From contig CAYGQC010000199.1 in assembly GCA_964351875.1 (NCBI GenBank), positions 1-6,484 of the forward strand: a stretch of 6,484 bases of DNA, read 5' to 3'. Numbering within the stretch: the stretch's first letter is position 1; every line of letters begins with the position of its first letter. This document shows positions 1 to 6,071 of the stretch, piece after piece. Below the pieces are notes generated by a model, which did no database searches, was not told where the DNA came from, and worked only from the letters and a program-made list of their open reading frames with translations. Position numbers and translations under genes: made by a program. The stretch is from JANSWO01 sp964351875. GTDB lineage: Bacteria; Pseudomonadota; Gammaproteobacteria; Pseudomonadales; Azotimanducaceae.

Positions 1-169
1 GATCAATACGAACCATCTCGTATGCACCCAACAGCGCATCCCCGAGCTTGGCCGTTCGAACATAGTCGAGCGGAGAATCTGGCGTTAACGACAGTAGTTC
101 AGTCGGCACCTGTTCGTCGTACGGTCGATACACCTCTACGCCTACTGGCCTTGGGTAACGCCGGCTCAT
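1..169 (-). CDS. Hypothetical protein, N-terminal part (cut by left window edge)
   Basis: An open frame begins with ATG at 169-167 and runs without a stop to the first base of the window, giving 56 residues starting MSRRYPRPVGVEVYRPYDEQ. I do not recognise the family. The visible part is soluble-looking, with no signal peptide or membrane segment; after a proline- and charge-rich start it becomes a possible helix (residues about 37-56, ending LGAYEMVRID). The start is supported by a 4-nt ATGA overlap with the stop of the preceding gene (TGA at 168-166), the same junction type used elsewhere in this operon, and by a weak purine-rich GGTGGG about 7 nt upstream. It is probably the sixth gene of the minus-strand operon. 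The frame is too short and too truncated for functional assignment. Confidence 0.6.
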   Translation of the reverse strand, partial: MSRRYPRPVGVEVYRPYDEQVPTELLSLTPDSPLDYVRTAKLGDALLGAYEMVRID

Positions 170-627
170 CGAGAAGCCCACCAGCTCGCAACCTTCGAAA
201 GAACCCCGCCGGATTCCGCTGAGCTACCGCCGCGCTGATCAAACCAGCAGCGTGTAAGCCAGGGCGAAATCTCATCGTAGATTGCCCAGCCATCGATCGA
301 TGCAGAATCCTGTTCAGCAAGAATCGACTGAAGCTCTTCCAGGTATTGATCGTAGTGGCTATGGGCAAAACGCCGTGCTGGCTCCGACAACTGCGCAGCG
401 CCCAACTCCCCACCACAGATACTGACGAAGGCGTCCGCAGGCGAGATATCGCGCATCTTCAGGCGAGTAGCCTGAGAGCCAGCGGATTCGAGAAAGCTGC
501 GCGACACCTCGTTGAGCGAAACACACCAGGCGAGGAAAAGTGCCGGCGGCAATGCCGCACGGTCGAAGCCGACATCACCCGGGTTGTGCCGAGCGATGTC
601 ATCGACAATGGAGTCTTCAGCAATCAA
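166..627 (-). CDS. Small hypothetical protein, resembling DUF7832
   Basis: A 153-residue acidic, soluble-looking protein with no signal peptide or transmembrane segment. The layout recalls the DUF7832 family: an N-terminal DD..RHNPGD stretch (residues 9-18), a proline followed by a hydrophobic helix with FLAWCVS (31-37), a central RDISPADAF region (59-67), and LSEPARRFAHSHYDQYLEEL (80-99), where that family has a conserved aromatic Phe/Tyr-rich helix. The match is from memory of the family pattern and is moderate. The start is TTG (627-625), overlapping the upstream stop TGA (626-624) as TTGA. The next in-frame ATG (residue 58) would remove the conserved-looking first third, so TTG with translational coupling is preferred. 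The last 25 residues (after about 130) are Gly/Ser-rich and look disordered. Its function is unknown. It lies between the PLP enzyme gene and the truncated gene at the left edge. Confidence 0.75.
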   Translation of the reverse strand: MIAEDSIVDDIARHNPGDVGFDRAALPPALFLAWCVSLNEVSRSFLESAGSQATRLKMRDISPADAFVSICGGELGAAQLSEPARRFAHSHYDQYLEELQSILAEQDSASIDGWAIYDEISPWLTRCWFDQRGGSSAESGGVLSKVASWWASR

Positions 628-1775
628 GACAGAGCCTGATCCAGATCAGCCAGCAGGTCAGCTTCGGTTTCTATGCCAACGGACAGACGCACGAGAGTGT
701 CGCCAATACCGAGGGCGTCCCTGGTTTCTGCCGGCAGACTGGCGTGCGTCATGAGCGCTGGATGCTCGACTAACGATTCAGCGCCGCCCAGGCTCTCAGC
801 CAGGGTAAAGATGCGAACGCTCTCGAGAAACTTCCGCGTCTCGTCTAGCCCACCTTTAAGGTAGGCAGACACCATGCCGCCGTAGCCACTCATCTGACGC
901 GTAGCCAGCTCATGCTGAGGATGGCTGGCAAGCCCTGGGTACAGAACTCGATCGATCGCCGGGTGAGCCTCCAGGAATCTGGCGACCGCAAAAGCGTTGC
1001 GCTCATGGGCTTGCATACGCACTGCCAGCGTTTTAACGCTACGCAAACACAGGTAGCTGTCGAACGTGCTTTGAATGCCGCCGAGCGCATTCGCGTAGAA
1101 CGCCAACTGTTCGCCCAGGTCATCATCGTCGGTGACGATCGCTCCACCGACCAGATCGCTGTGGCCGGCGATGTACTTGGTGGTGGAGTGCATGACGATA
1201 TCCGCACCGAGCTCCAGCGGCCGCTGGAAGTAGGGGCTCATGAACGTGTTGTCGACGGCAAGAAGAGCGCCGGCTGCGCGAGTGCGTTCGGCAACGGCGG
1301 TGATATCGATGAGTTTGAGAAGAGGATTCGTCGGTGACTCGATCCAAACCAGCCGGGTATTCGGACGCAGGTGCTCGTCGAGCGCCGAGGGGTCGGACAG
1401 GTCGACATAGCTGAACTCCATGCCGTACCGGGCGAACAGTTTGTTGAATTGGCGCTGCGTGCCGCCATACAGATCATCGCAGCAGATAACGTGATCACCC
1501 GCACTCAAGAGCTGCATGATGGTCGCTGTTGCTACTGATCCTGAGGCTGTCGCGAAACCAAACCTGCCGCTCTCAAGCGATGCGATACAGGCTTCAAACG
1601 CGGCTCGAGTGGGATTGCCCGATCGAGAGTATTCAAAGCCAAGATGCTCGCCCGGTGTCGGTTGGGCGAACGTCGAGGTCATGAAGATCGGCGTCGTAAC
1701 GGCGCCGGTCACCGGCTCTATGGTCTGCCCCGCATGAATAGCACGGGTTTCAAAGCCTTCATCGGAGGACTGCAT
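624..1775 (-). CDS. Cystathionine gamma-synthase / gamma-lyase family PLP enzyme
   Basis: A cytoplasmic fold-type I PLP enzyme of the Cys/Met metabolism family, 383 residues, the usual length for cystathionine gamma-synthase or gamma-lyase and shorter than typical O-acetylhomoserine sulfhydrylases (about 430). Visible landmarks: YSRSGNPTR (49-57), whose Tyr and Arg contact PLP phosphate from the partner subunit; the phosphate loop ASGS (77-80); DLYGGT (101-106) with the Tyr that stacks on PLP; ESPTNP (146-151); VDNTF with Asp175, which pairs with the pyridine nitrogen; STTKY with the Schiff-base Lys200; ESLGGAESLVEHPALMTH (327-344); and the substrate-carboxylate Arg363 in VRLSVGIE. All catalytic residues are present. 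Such enzymes make or cleave cystathionine, or eliminate thiols; synthase, lyase and sulfhydrylase cannot be told apart here. A GGAG (1785-1782) six bases before the ATG supports the start. It follows the transporter-acyltransferase gene by 24 bp. Confidence 0.93.
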   Translation of the reverse strand: MQSSDEGFETRAIHAGQTIEPVTGAVTTPIFMTSTFAQPTPGEHLGFEYSRSGNPTRAAFEACIASLESGRFGFATASGSVATATIMQLLSAGDHVICCDDLYGGTQRQFNKLFARYGMEFSYVDLSDPSALDEHLRPNTRLVWIESPTNPLLKLIDITAVAERTRAAGALLAVDNTFMSPYFQRPLELGADIVMHSTTKYIAGHSDLVGGAIVTDDDDLGEQLAFYANALGGIQSTFDSYLCLRSVKTLAVRMQAHERNAFAVARFLEAHPAIDRVLYPGLASHPQHELATRQMSGYGGMVSAYLKGGLDETRKFLESVRIFTLAESLGGAESLVEHPALMTHASLPAETRDALGIGDTLVRLSVGIETEADLLADLDQALS

Positions 1776-1781
1776 GTCTAG

Positions 1782-1785
1782 CTCC
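1782..1785 (-). promoter_or_regulatory. Shine-Dalgarno of the PLP enzyme gene
   Basis: GGAG reads on the minus strand six bases before the ATG at 1775-1773, inside the only real gap (about 24 bp) between genes of the minus-strand operon. It fixes the start of the PLP enzyme gene and shows that this gene can be initiated independently, unlike its overlapping neighbours. I see no convincing promoter or terminator in the gap. Confidence 0.7.
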
Positions 1786-1799
1786 AGTTCTCGAAGTTT

Positions 1800-3680
1800 C
1801 TAGCGATGGTCGCCGCGTAATTCGGCAACTCGTGCTCGCAGGTTAGCTGCACTAACGTCCGCGGCAGCAACAGCGTCTCCAGCAACGACATCAATTCGGC
1901 TCCAGAAGCGCTTGGGCTTGCTGAACAGGCCACCGTCGCGGGAAAAGAAACTTCCCCAAAGGCCTTTCAAGGCCATCGGCACAACCGGCACCGGTGTCGC
2001 GGTGACGATACGCTCTATGCCCGCTTTGAATTCGTCAATCTCGCCGTCGTGGCTCAACTTGCCTTCCGGGAAGATGCACATGAGATCACCCTGCTCCAGG
2101 CCGTGAGCAATCTCTGCCATAGCCGTCTCGTACGCAGCCGCATCTTCTTTGGGCGAGATAATGGGCACAGCCCCGCCGGTGCGGAACACAAAATTCAGAA
2201 CCGGGATATCGAAAATCGGCTTGAACATGATAAAGCGAATAGGCCGGGAAACAGCGCCCGCCAAAAGCAGGGCATCCACATAGGAAACATGATTGCAGAC
2301 AAGTACAGCGCCGCCCCTGGCGGGGATGCTGTCCAGGCTTTCATGGCGAACGCGGTACATGCCATGGCTGATGATCCAGATGAGGAAGCGCATGGCGAAT
2401 TCCGGCACCTGATGAAAGATGAACACCGACACCGCGACGTTCATCAGCGCAACGATCAGGAGGAACTCAGGGATGCTGAAATCCAGTCCGCTCAGGAAAA
2501 CAATCGCCGCCAGCGACGAGATGACCATCAGCACCGAGTTCAGCACGTTATTGACGGCAATGATTCGCGCCCGTTCAGACTCGGCTGTGCGCGACTGGAT
2601 GAGCGCATACAGGGGGACGATAAACAGGCCACCCGAAACCCCGATCAGCATGACGTCGATAAGCACGCGAGGTGACCCATCGAGCGCCAGGAATTCCAGC
2701 CAGTTGCGCAGACCGGAATTTGCCTCTGCGATCGGCAACGCCGAGACAGCGAAGTAGAAATCAATGCCTGCAATACTAAGTAGCGCTGCGCCGATGGGCA
2801 CCAGACCGATTTCAATGCGGCCAGCGGCTAGGCGCTCGCAGGCGAGCGAGCCAACTGCGATGGCGACGGTGAATGCGCAAAGCACCAGCGTGCCCACGGA
2901 CGTATCGCCAGCCAGATGGATGCGCGCCGTGTTGGGAATCTGCGCAAGAATCGCCGATCCCATGAACCAGAACCAGGAGATGCCCAGAATCGACAGCAAC
3001 ACCGTTCGATTGTCCCTGGCCATGCTGATCAACCGCCAGGTCGAGCGCAACGGATTCAAGTCCACAACGAGATCTGGCGCTGTTACCGGGACAGCAGGGA
3101 TCAGCCTCGCTGCTGCGTAGCCTGCGACGGCTATGGCCAACACCAGCGCGGACAACAGGTAACTTACCTCATCAAGGTCCGCCACGATCCCGCCGATGAC
3201 GGTGCCGAGCAGTATGGCGACAAACGTTCCCATCTCGATCTGGCCATTGCCGCCAATCAGCTCGGAGGGCTTCAGAAGCTGTGGCAGAATCGAGTACTTG
3301 AGGGGTCCGAAGAACGTTGACTGGGTGCCGAGCAGAAACAGCACGACAAGCATCATCACAACGTTCTCATTGATCACAGCCCAGGCACCGAGAAGCGCAA
3401 CAAGGACCTCGGCGATCTTGATTCGGCGAATCAACTGCGACTTCTCGTACTTGTCCGCAAGCTGCCCAGCTAACGCGGAGAACAAAAAGAACGGCAAGAT
3501 AAACAATCCCATCGCGAGATTAATGACCAGGTTCGTGTGCTCGGCAGAAATCAGGCTTCCGTAAACCAGCAGAAACGACAGCGTCGAACGAAAGACATTG
3601 TCATTCAGAGCGCCGCCGAACTGAGTGACAAACAACGCACCGAATCGACGCTCTGACAGAAGGCGGAATTGGCCACTCAT
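1800..3680 (-). CDS. LplT-like MFS transporter fused to PlsC-type acyltransferase
   Basis: A 626-residue two-domain inner-membrane protein. Residues about 10-425 form an MFS domain with roughly twelve hydrophobic segments. It starts with FGGALNDNVFR (21-31), typical of LplT-type lysophospholipid transporters, and has the loop AGQLADKYEKSQLIRR (71-86) matching MFS motif A. Residues about 430-626 form a cytoplasmic glycerolipid acyltransferase domain: NHVSYVD holds the HX4D catalytic pair His464/Asp469, a downstream FPEGK (537-541) matches the glycerol-phosphate-binding motif, and PVPVVPMALKG (563-573) resembles the last conserved block. The expected role is flipping lysophospholipid inward and re-acylating it. 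In the longer LplT-PlsC-Aas fusions a C-terminal AMP-forming acyl-ACP ligase follows; it is absent here, so acyl groups must come from elsewhere. The start overlaps the upstream stop (ATGA, 3680-3677), and an AGGTGAGGTG (3695-3686) lies just upstream. Confidence 0.9.
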   Translation of the reverse strand: MSGQFRLLSERRFGALFVTQFGGALNDNVFRSTLSFLLVYGSLISAEHTNLVINLAMGLFILPFFLFSALAGQLADKYEKSQLIRRIKIAEVLVALLGAWAVINENVVMMLVVLFLLGTQSTFFGPLKYSILPQLLKPSELIGGNGQIEMGTFVAILLGTVIGGIVADLDEVSYLLSALVLAIAVAGYAAARLIPAVPVTAPDLVVDLNPLRSTWRLISMARDNRTVLLSILGISWFWFMGSAILAQIPNTARIHLAGDTSVGTLVLCAFTVAIAVGSLACERLAAGRIEIGLVPIGAALLSIAGIDFYFAVSALPIAEANSGLRNWLEFLALDGSPRVLIDVMLIGVSGGLFIVPLYALIQSRTAESERARIIAVNNVLNSVLMVISSLAAIVFLSGLDFSIPEFLLIVALMNVAVSVFIFHQVPEFAMRFLIWIISHGMYRVRHESLDSIPARGGAVLVCNHVSYVDALLLAGAVSRPIRFIMFKPIFDIPVLNFVFRTGGAVPIISPKEDAAAYETAMAEIAHGLEQGDLMCIFPEGKLSHDGEIDEFKAGIERIVTATPVPVVPMALKGLWGSFFSRDGGLFSKPKRFWSRIDVVAGDAVAAADVSAANLRARVAELRGDHR

Positions 3681-4525
3681 GCTGGCACCTCACCTTCGAC
3701 GATAACTCGGTGCATGAGTCGGAGATGACCGCGGTAATCGTTCAGCGCGTAGTGCTGCAGACACCGATTGTCCCAGATCGCGAGCGTGCCCTGATTCCAC
3801 TGCAATCGCGCCTGATTCGCATCCTCGATGATCACGCTCTGCAAATACTCGATGAGTGGCTGGCTCTCAGCGCGCGTCATACCCTCGAAGCTCGCGCTGT
3901 GAATGGTCGACACGAAAAGCGCCAGGCGGCCGGTGAGGGGATGGCGCCGCAAGACCGGATGAGAGGCTGATGTGACAGCATCGAACTGCTTGGTAGTGGA
4001 ATGCTGACCAACGCTACTGAACTCGCCTTCATCGGAATGTACGAGGGACGAGGTGTTGTTCACGCGAAGCTGCTCGAGAACCGCATGTAGTTTCGGCGAC
4101 AGGGATTCAGCCGCCAGGTAGGTGTTAGCGAACAGCGTATCGCCGCCGGACACAGGCACCTCAAGCGCATGCAGCAGCGTATAGGCGGGTGGGCGCGGCA
4201 GATACGAGCTGTCTGTGTGCCAGGCACCACCGAAGTTATGCGCCTCATCTGGTTCCTTACGCACTTCACACACGAACGGAGTTCCGGGTAGCGGTTCCGT
4301 AAAAGGATACGCTGCCGGTGGTCCAAGGATGCTAGCGAACGTCGTCAGCGACTGAGGATCGAGGCTCTGACCTTCGAACGCAACGATCTGGTAACGCGCG
4401 ATCAGGGCTTCCAGCGTCTCTTTTGTCATTGCGACCAGTTCCGCGCTCTCGACGCCCGAGATTCGGACACCCATATGATCGCTCAGCGGCGTGAGCTGCC
4501 AGTGGCTCAGCAGGTCAACCGTCAT
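3677..4525 (-). CDS. TauD/TfdA-family Fe(II)/2-oxoglutarate dioxygenase (second copy)
   Basis: A 282-residue cytoplasmic dioxygenase of the TauD/TfdA family, at its usual length. The iron triad is complete: His103 and Asp105 in AWHTDSSY, and His258 in DNRCLQHYALNDY. Arg269, eleven residues after the distal His as in TauD, would bind the 2-oxoglutarate carboxylate, and Arg273 sits where TauD holds its sulfonate-binding Arg. Other family blocks are VPVSGGDTLFAN (123-134), SHPVLRRHPLTGR (188-200) and TLAIWDNR (247-254). Family members couple 2-oxoglutarate decarboxylation to hydroxylation of small molecules (taurine, aryloxyacetates, alkyl sulfates and others); the substrate here is unknown. Where many TauD proteins have an FVN..FT..I block, this one reads FVSTIHSASFEGM (204-216), closer in style to TfdA-type pockets. 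The ATG overlaps the upstream stop (ATGA, 4525-4522) with no good Shine-Dalgarno, implying translational coupling to its paralogue. Confidence 0.9.
   Translation of the reverse strand: MTVDLLSHWQLTPLSDHMGVRISGVESAELVAMTKETLEALIARYQIVAFEGQSLDPQSLTTFASILGPPAAYPFTEPLPGTPFVCEVRKEPDEAHNFGGAWHTDSSYLPRPPAYTLLHALEVPVSGGDTLFANTYLAAESLSPKLHAVLEQLRVNNTSSLVHSDEGEFSSVGQHSTTKQFDAVTSASHPVLRRHPLTGRLALFVSTIHSASFEGMTRAESQPLIEYLQSVIIEDANQARLQWNQGTLAIWDNRCLQHYALNDYRGHLRLMHRVIVEGEVPA
3686..3695 (-). promoter_or_regulatory. Shine-Dalgarno of the transporter-acyltransferase gene
   Basis: AGGTGAGGTG reads on the minus strand five bases before the ATG at 3680-3678, lying within the last codons of the second dioxygenase gene. 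It supports this start and suggests that coupling through the ATGA overlap is reinforced by a normal ribosome binding site. Confidence 0.6.
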
Positions 4526-5352
4526 GCGAGGGTGACTCGCTGCAACAGTCGGTGCACCGGGCCAAAGTCACCAATTGGTTTGTGTAGCACCAGGCGGTTA
4601 TCCCAGACCGCGATCGTATTGACCTGCCACTTCAGTCGCACAACAAACTCATCGCGCACAAGGTGCCGAAACAGAAACTCAAGCAGGTGTTGGCTCTCGT
4701 TCGCGCTGAGTTGATCGATCCTGGTGGTGAACAACGGGTTCACAAACAGCGCCCGCCGGCCGCTGACAGGATGTTCGCGCACAACCGGATGCGATGCTGG
4801 CGGATTCGCCGCAACCACAGAAGCCAGGCGCTCCGCGCCGCCGGGTTCTGCCAGGCTATCCCGGAAGCCATAGCGAAAGTCGTGTACCGCGGTTAGCTCC
4901 GCCAGCATTGTCTGCATCGGACTCGACAACGCGTCATAAGCCGCGGCCGCACTTGCCCACAGCGTGTCGCCCCCTACTGCCGGAATGATCTGGGCTCGAA
5001 CCGTGGTGATAGAAGGCGGCGCGCTCGAGAACGTCATATCCGAGTGCCACTGCTCGATCTTGTACGTCTCACCCGGCCGGTTCTCCAGGAGCTGAACGTC
5101 CGGATCGTCGGGCTCGCAGGGATACGCGCCGTGGTTCACAACCTGCCCCAACCCGCGAGCAAAGTCACCAAACGAGGAAGCATCGCCAGTAGCGTTCGGA
5201 AGGAACAGAACGCCGTGTTCAAACAATGCCTGCTTCAGCGCATCGAGATTGCCAGGATCGGCCACAAGCTGCGCGAACGACGCGAACGAGACGATACCTC
5301 CGATCGATCCGGCGGCTCGTGTCACTTCAAATAATTGCGTCTCGCTCACCAC
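4522..5352 (-). CDS. TauD/TfdA-family Fe(II)/2-oxoglutarate dioxygenase (first copy)
   Basis: First gene of the minus-strand operon and a paralogue of the next one. Starting at GTG 5352-5350 it has 276 residues, the usual family length. The iron ligands are His103 and Asp105 in EQWHSDMTF and His257 in DNRLVLHKPIGDF. Arg268, eleven residues on, is the expected 2-oxoglutarate ligand, and Arg272 aligns with the TauD sulfonate Arg. VGGDTLWAS, SHPVVREHPVSGRRALFVN and the FTTRIDQLS block are canonical for the family. The frame stays open upstream to a GTG at 5562, but that 70-residue extension would overlap the divergent gene by about 160 bp and its residues (for example GEQGGQRARCRAFG) show no family resemblance, so I reject it. 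An adjacent GTG at 5349-5347 is an equally possible start. No strong Shine-Dalgarno precedes either. It presumably hydroxylates a small molecule, substrate unknown; a TauD (taurine) role cannot be asserted. Confidence 0.87.
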   Translation of the reverse strand: MVSETQLFEVTRAAGSIGGIVSFASFAQLVADPGNLDALKQALFEHGVLFLPNATGDASSFGDFARGLGQVVNHGAYPCEPDDPDVQLLENRPGETYKIEQWHSDMTFSSAPPSITTVRAQIIPAVGGDTLWASAAAAYDALSSPMQTMLAELTAVHDFRYGFRDSLAEPGGAERLASVVAANPPASHPVVREHPVSGRRALFVNPLFTTRIDQLSANESQHLLEFLFRHLVRDEFVVRLKWQVNTIAVWDNRLVLHKPIGDFGPVHRLLQRVTLA

Positions 5353-5403
5353 GCCAGTACCGTCACGGAAACAGGCTGTTAGTGTAGCGATTGGGCGGGT
5401 TCC
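5353..5403. promoter_or_regulatory. Short divergent intergenic region, probable promoters for both directions
   Basis: About 51 bp separate the likely start codons of the minus-strand operon and the plus-strand class II aldolase/mtnA pair, so promoters for both must lie here or inside the flanking genes. On the minus strand TACACT (5386-5381) is a weak -10 candidate (4 of 6 matches) without a convincing -35. On the plus strand no good hexamer pair is visible. GGGCGGG (5393-5399) is the only purine-rich stretch before the aldolase ATG. The space is too small for a SAM riboswitch and none is seen. Promoter function is inferred from gene orientation rather than from strong motifs. Confidence 0.4.
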
Positions 5404-6069
5404 ATGGCGATTGAAAACGACACGACTATGGCAACCTCGATAGACGCTGCCGAAACCGAAGGCGTCATCCAGTTTGCCTACGGTCTCACGCCCTGGGACG
5501 AGGCCGAACGCCCGACATCGCGCGCGCTGACCACCTTGTTCGCCTGGCGCAGAGTTATCCACGAGCTCGGATTAATTGGCGCTCGGGCAGATCGCTACGA
5601 TGGCTACGGCTACGGCAATCTGTCGATCCGGCAAGCTAGCGGCTTTCTGATCAGCGCCAGCCAGACGAGCGGCAGCGTTGAGGTGTCGGCGGACGACTTT
5701 GTCGCCATCTCTTCCTGGCAGTTTGAACGCTTCTGGGTGGAGGCCGTGGGTAGTCAACCACCATCCTCGGAAACACTCACCCACGCCATGATCTACGAGG
5801 CAGACCCTTCGGTAAGCTGCGTTCTACACGCTCACTCACCCCAGATATGGCAACGGCTGCTTGAGCTGCCTTGCACCGCCCCTGAGACAAGCTACGGCAG
5901 CCCCGCCATGGCGGACGAAGTACGATCACTCATGGCCAATCACACCGAGCGGCCGTTCGCGTTCACGACGAGGGGCCATGAGGACGGCGTGTTCGTCTGC
6001 GGCCCGGATCTGCAAGAAGCGGCCGAGACGCTCATCAGAATTTATGTTCAAGCGTTGGAGAGAGAGTAA
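5404..6069 (+). CDS. Class II aldolase/adducin-family protein, probable methylthioribulose-phosphate enzyme
   Basis: A 221-residue cytoplasmic metal-dependent protein of the class II aldolase/adducin fold, at normal length. Landmarks: YGNLSIR (70-76), the family's GN.S.R block; GFLISASQTSG (80-90), replacing the usual substrate-phosphate TGS/T loop; PSSETLTHAMIY (120-131) with Glu123 at the position of the FucA catalytic Glu73; LHAHSP with zinc ligands His142 and His144; and RGHEDGVFVCG (190-200) with the distal ligand His192. The fold includes sugar-phosphate aldolases, epimerases and MtnB, the methylthioribulose-1-phosphate dehydratase. Because mtnA starts 2 nt after its stop, the best inference is processing of the MtnA product by dehydration or by aldol cleavage, but the loop sequence is not classic MtnB. 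The start at ATG 5404 is preferred because it follows GGGCGGG; ATG 5428 is possible because family similarity begins only near residue 19. Confidence 0.85.
   Translation: MAIENDTTMATSIDAAETEGVIQFAYGLTPWDEAERPTSRALTTLFAWRRVIHELGLIGARADRYDGYGYGNLSIRQASGFLISASQTSGSVEVSADDFVAISSWQFERFWVEAVGSQPPSSETLTHAMIYEADPSVSCVLHAHSPQIWQRLLELPCTAPETSYGSPAMADEVRSLMANHTERPFAFTTRGHEDGVFVCGPDLQEAAETLIRIYVQALERE
6057..6066 (+). promoter_or_regulatory. Purine-rich ribosome binding site of mtnA
   Basis: GGAGAGAGAG lies at the very end of the class II aldolase coding sequence, with its last base five nucleotides before the mtnA ATG. It contains GGAG and further GAGAG registers, so the effective spacing is adjustable. 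It supports the 6072 start. Confidence 0.6.
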
Positions 6070-6071
6070 GC

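Noticed and set aside
99..416. Minus-strand 105-residue frame overlapping the DUF7832-like gene
   Set aside because: It is out of frame with both the DUF7832-like gene and the edge gene, which are joined by a neat ATGA overlap; it would break that arrangement and has no recognisable content.
912..1337. Plus-strand 141-residue open frame opposite the PLP enzyme gene
   Set aside because: It lies entirely within the well-supported minus-strand gene, including the PLP-lysine region, and shows no family features of its own.
1776..1799. Possible terminator or hairpin in the gap between the transporter-acyltransferase and PLP enzyme genes
   Set aside because: The only self-complementarity is a few bases around a TCGA core, with no stable GC stem and no T run, so it does not look like a terminator.
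2049..2675. Plus-strand 208-residue open frame opposite the transporter-acyltransferase gene
   Set aside because: It is rich in His, Arg, Asp and Gln with no recognisable motif, as expected from the antisense of a GC-biased membrane protein gene whose minus-strand product has clear MFS and HX4D motifs.
5387..5413. Direct repeat GCGATTG at 5387-5393 and 5407-5413, 20 bp apart (about two helical turns), as a possible operator
   Set aside because: A 7-bp repeat within a stretch of this size is not rare by chance, and the second copy lies inside the first codons of the aldolase gene. There is no palindromic symmetry or known regulator consensus.
5353..5562. 70-residue N-terminal extension of the first dioxygenase
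   Set aside because: It overlaps the divergent class II aldolase coding region, and TauD/TfdA similarity and normal length begin only near the GTG pair at 5352-5347.
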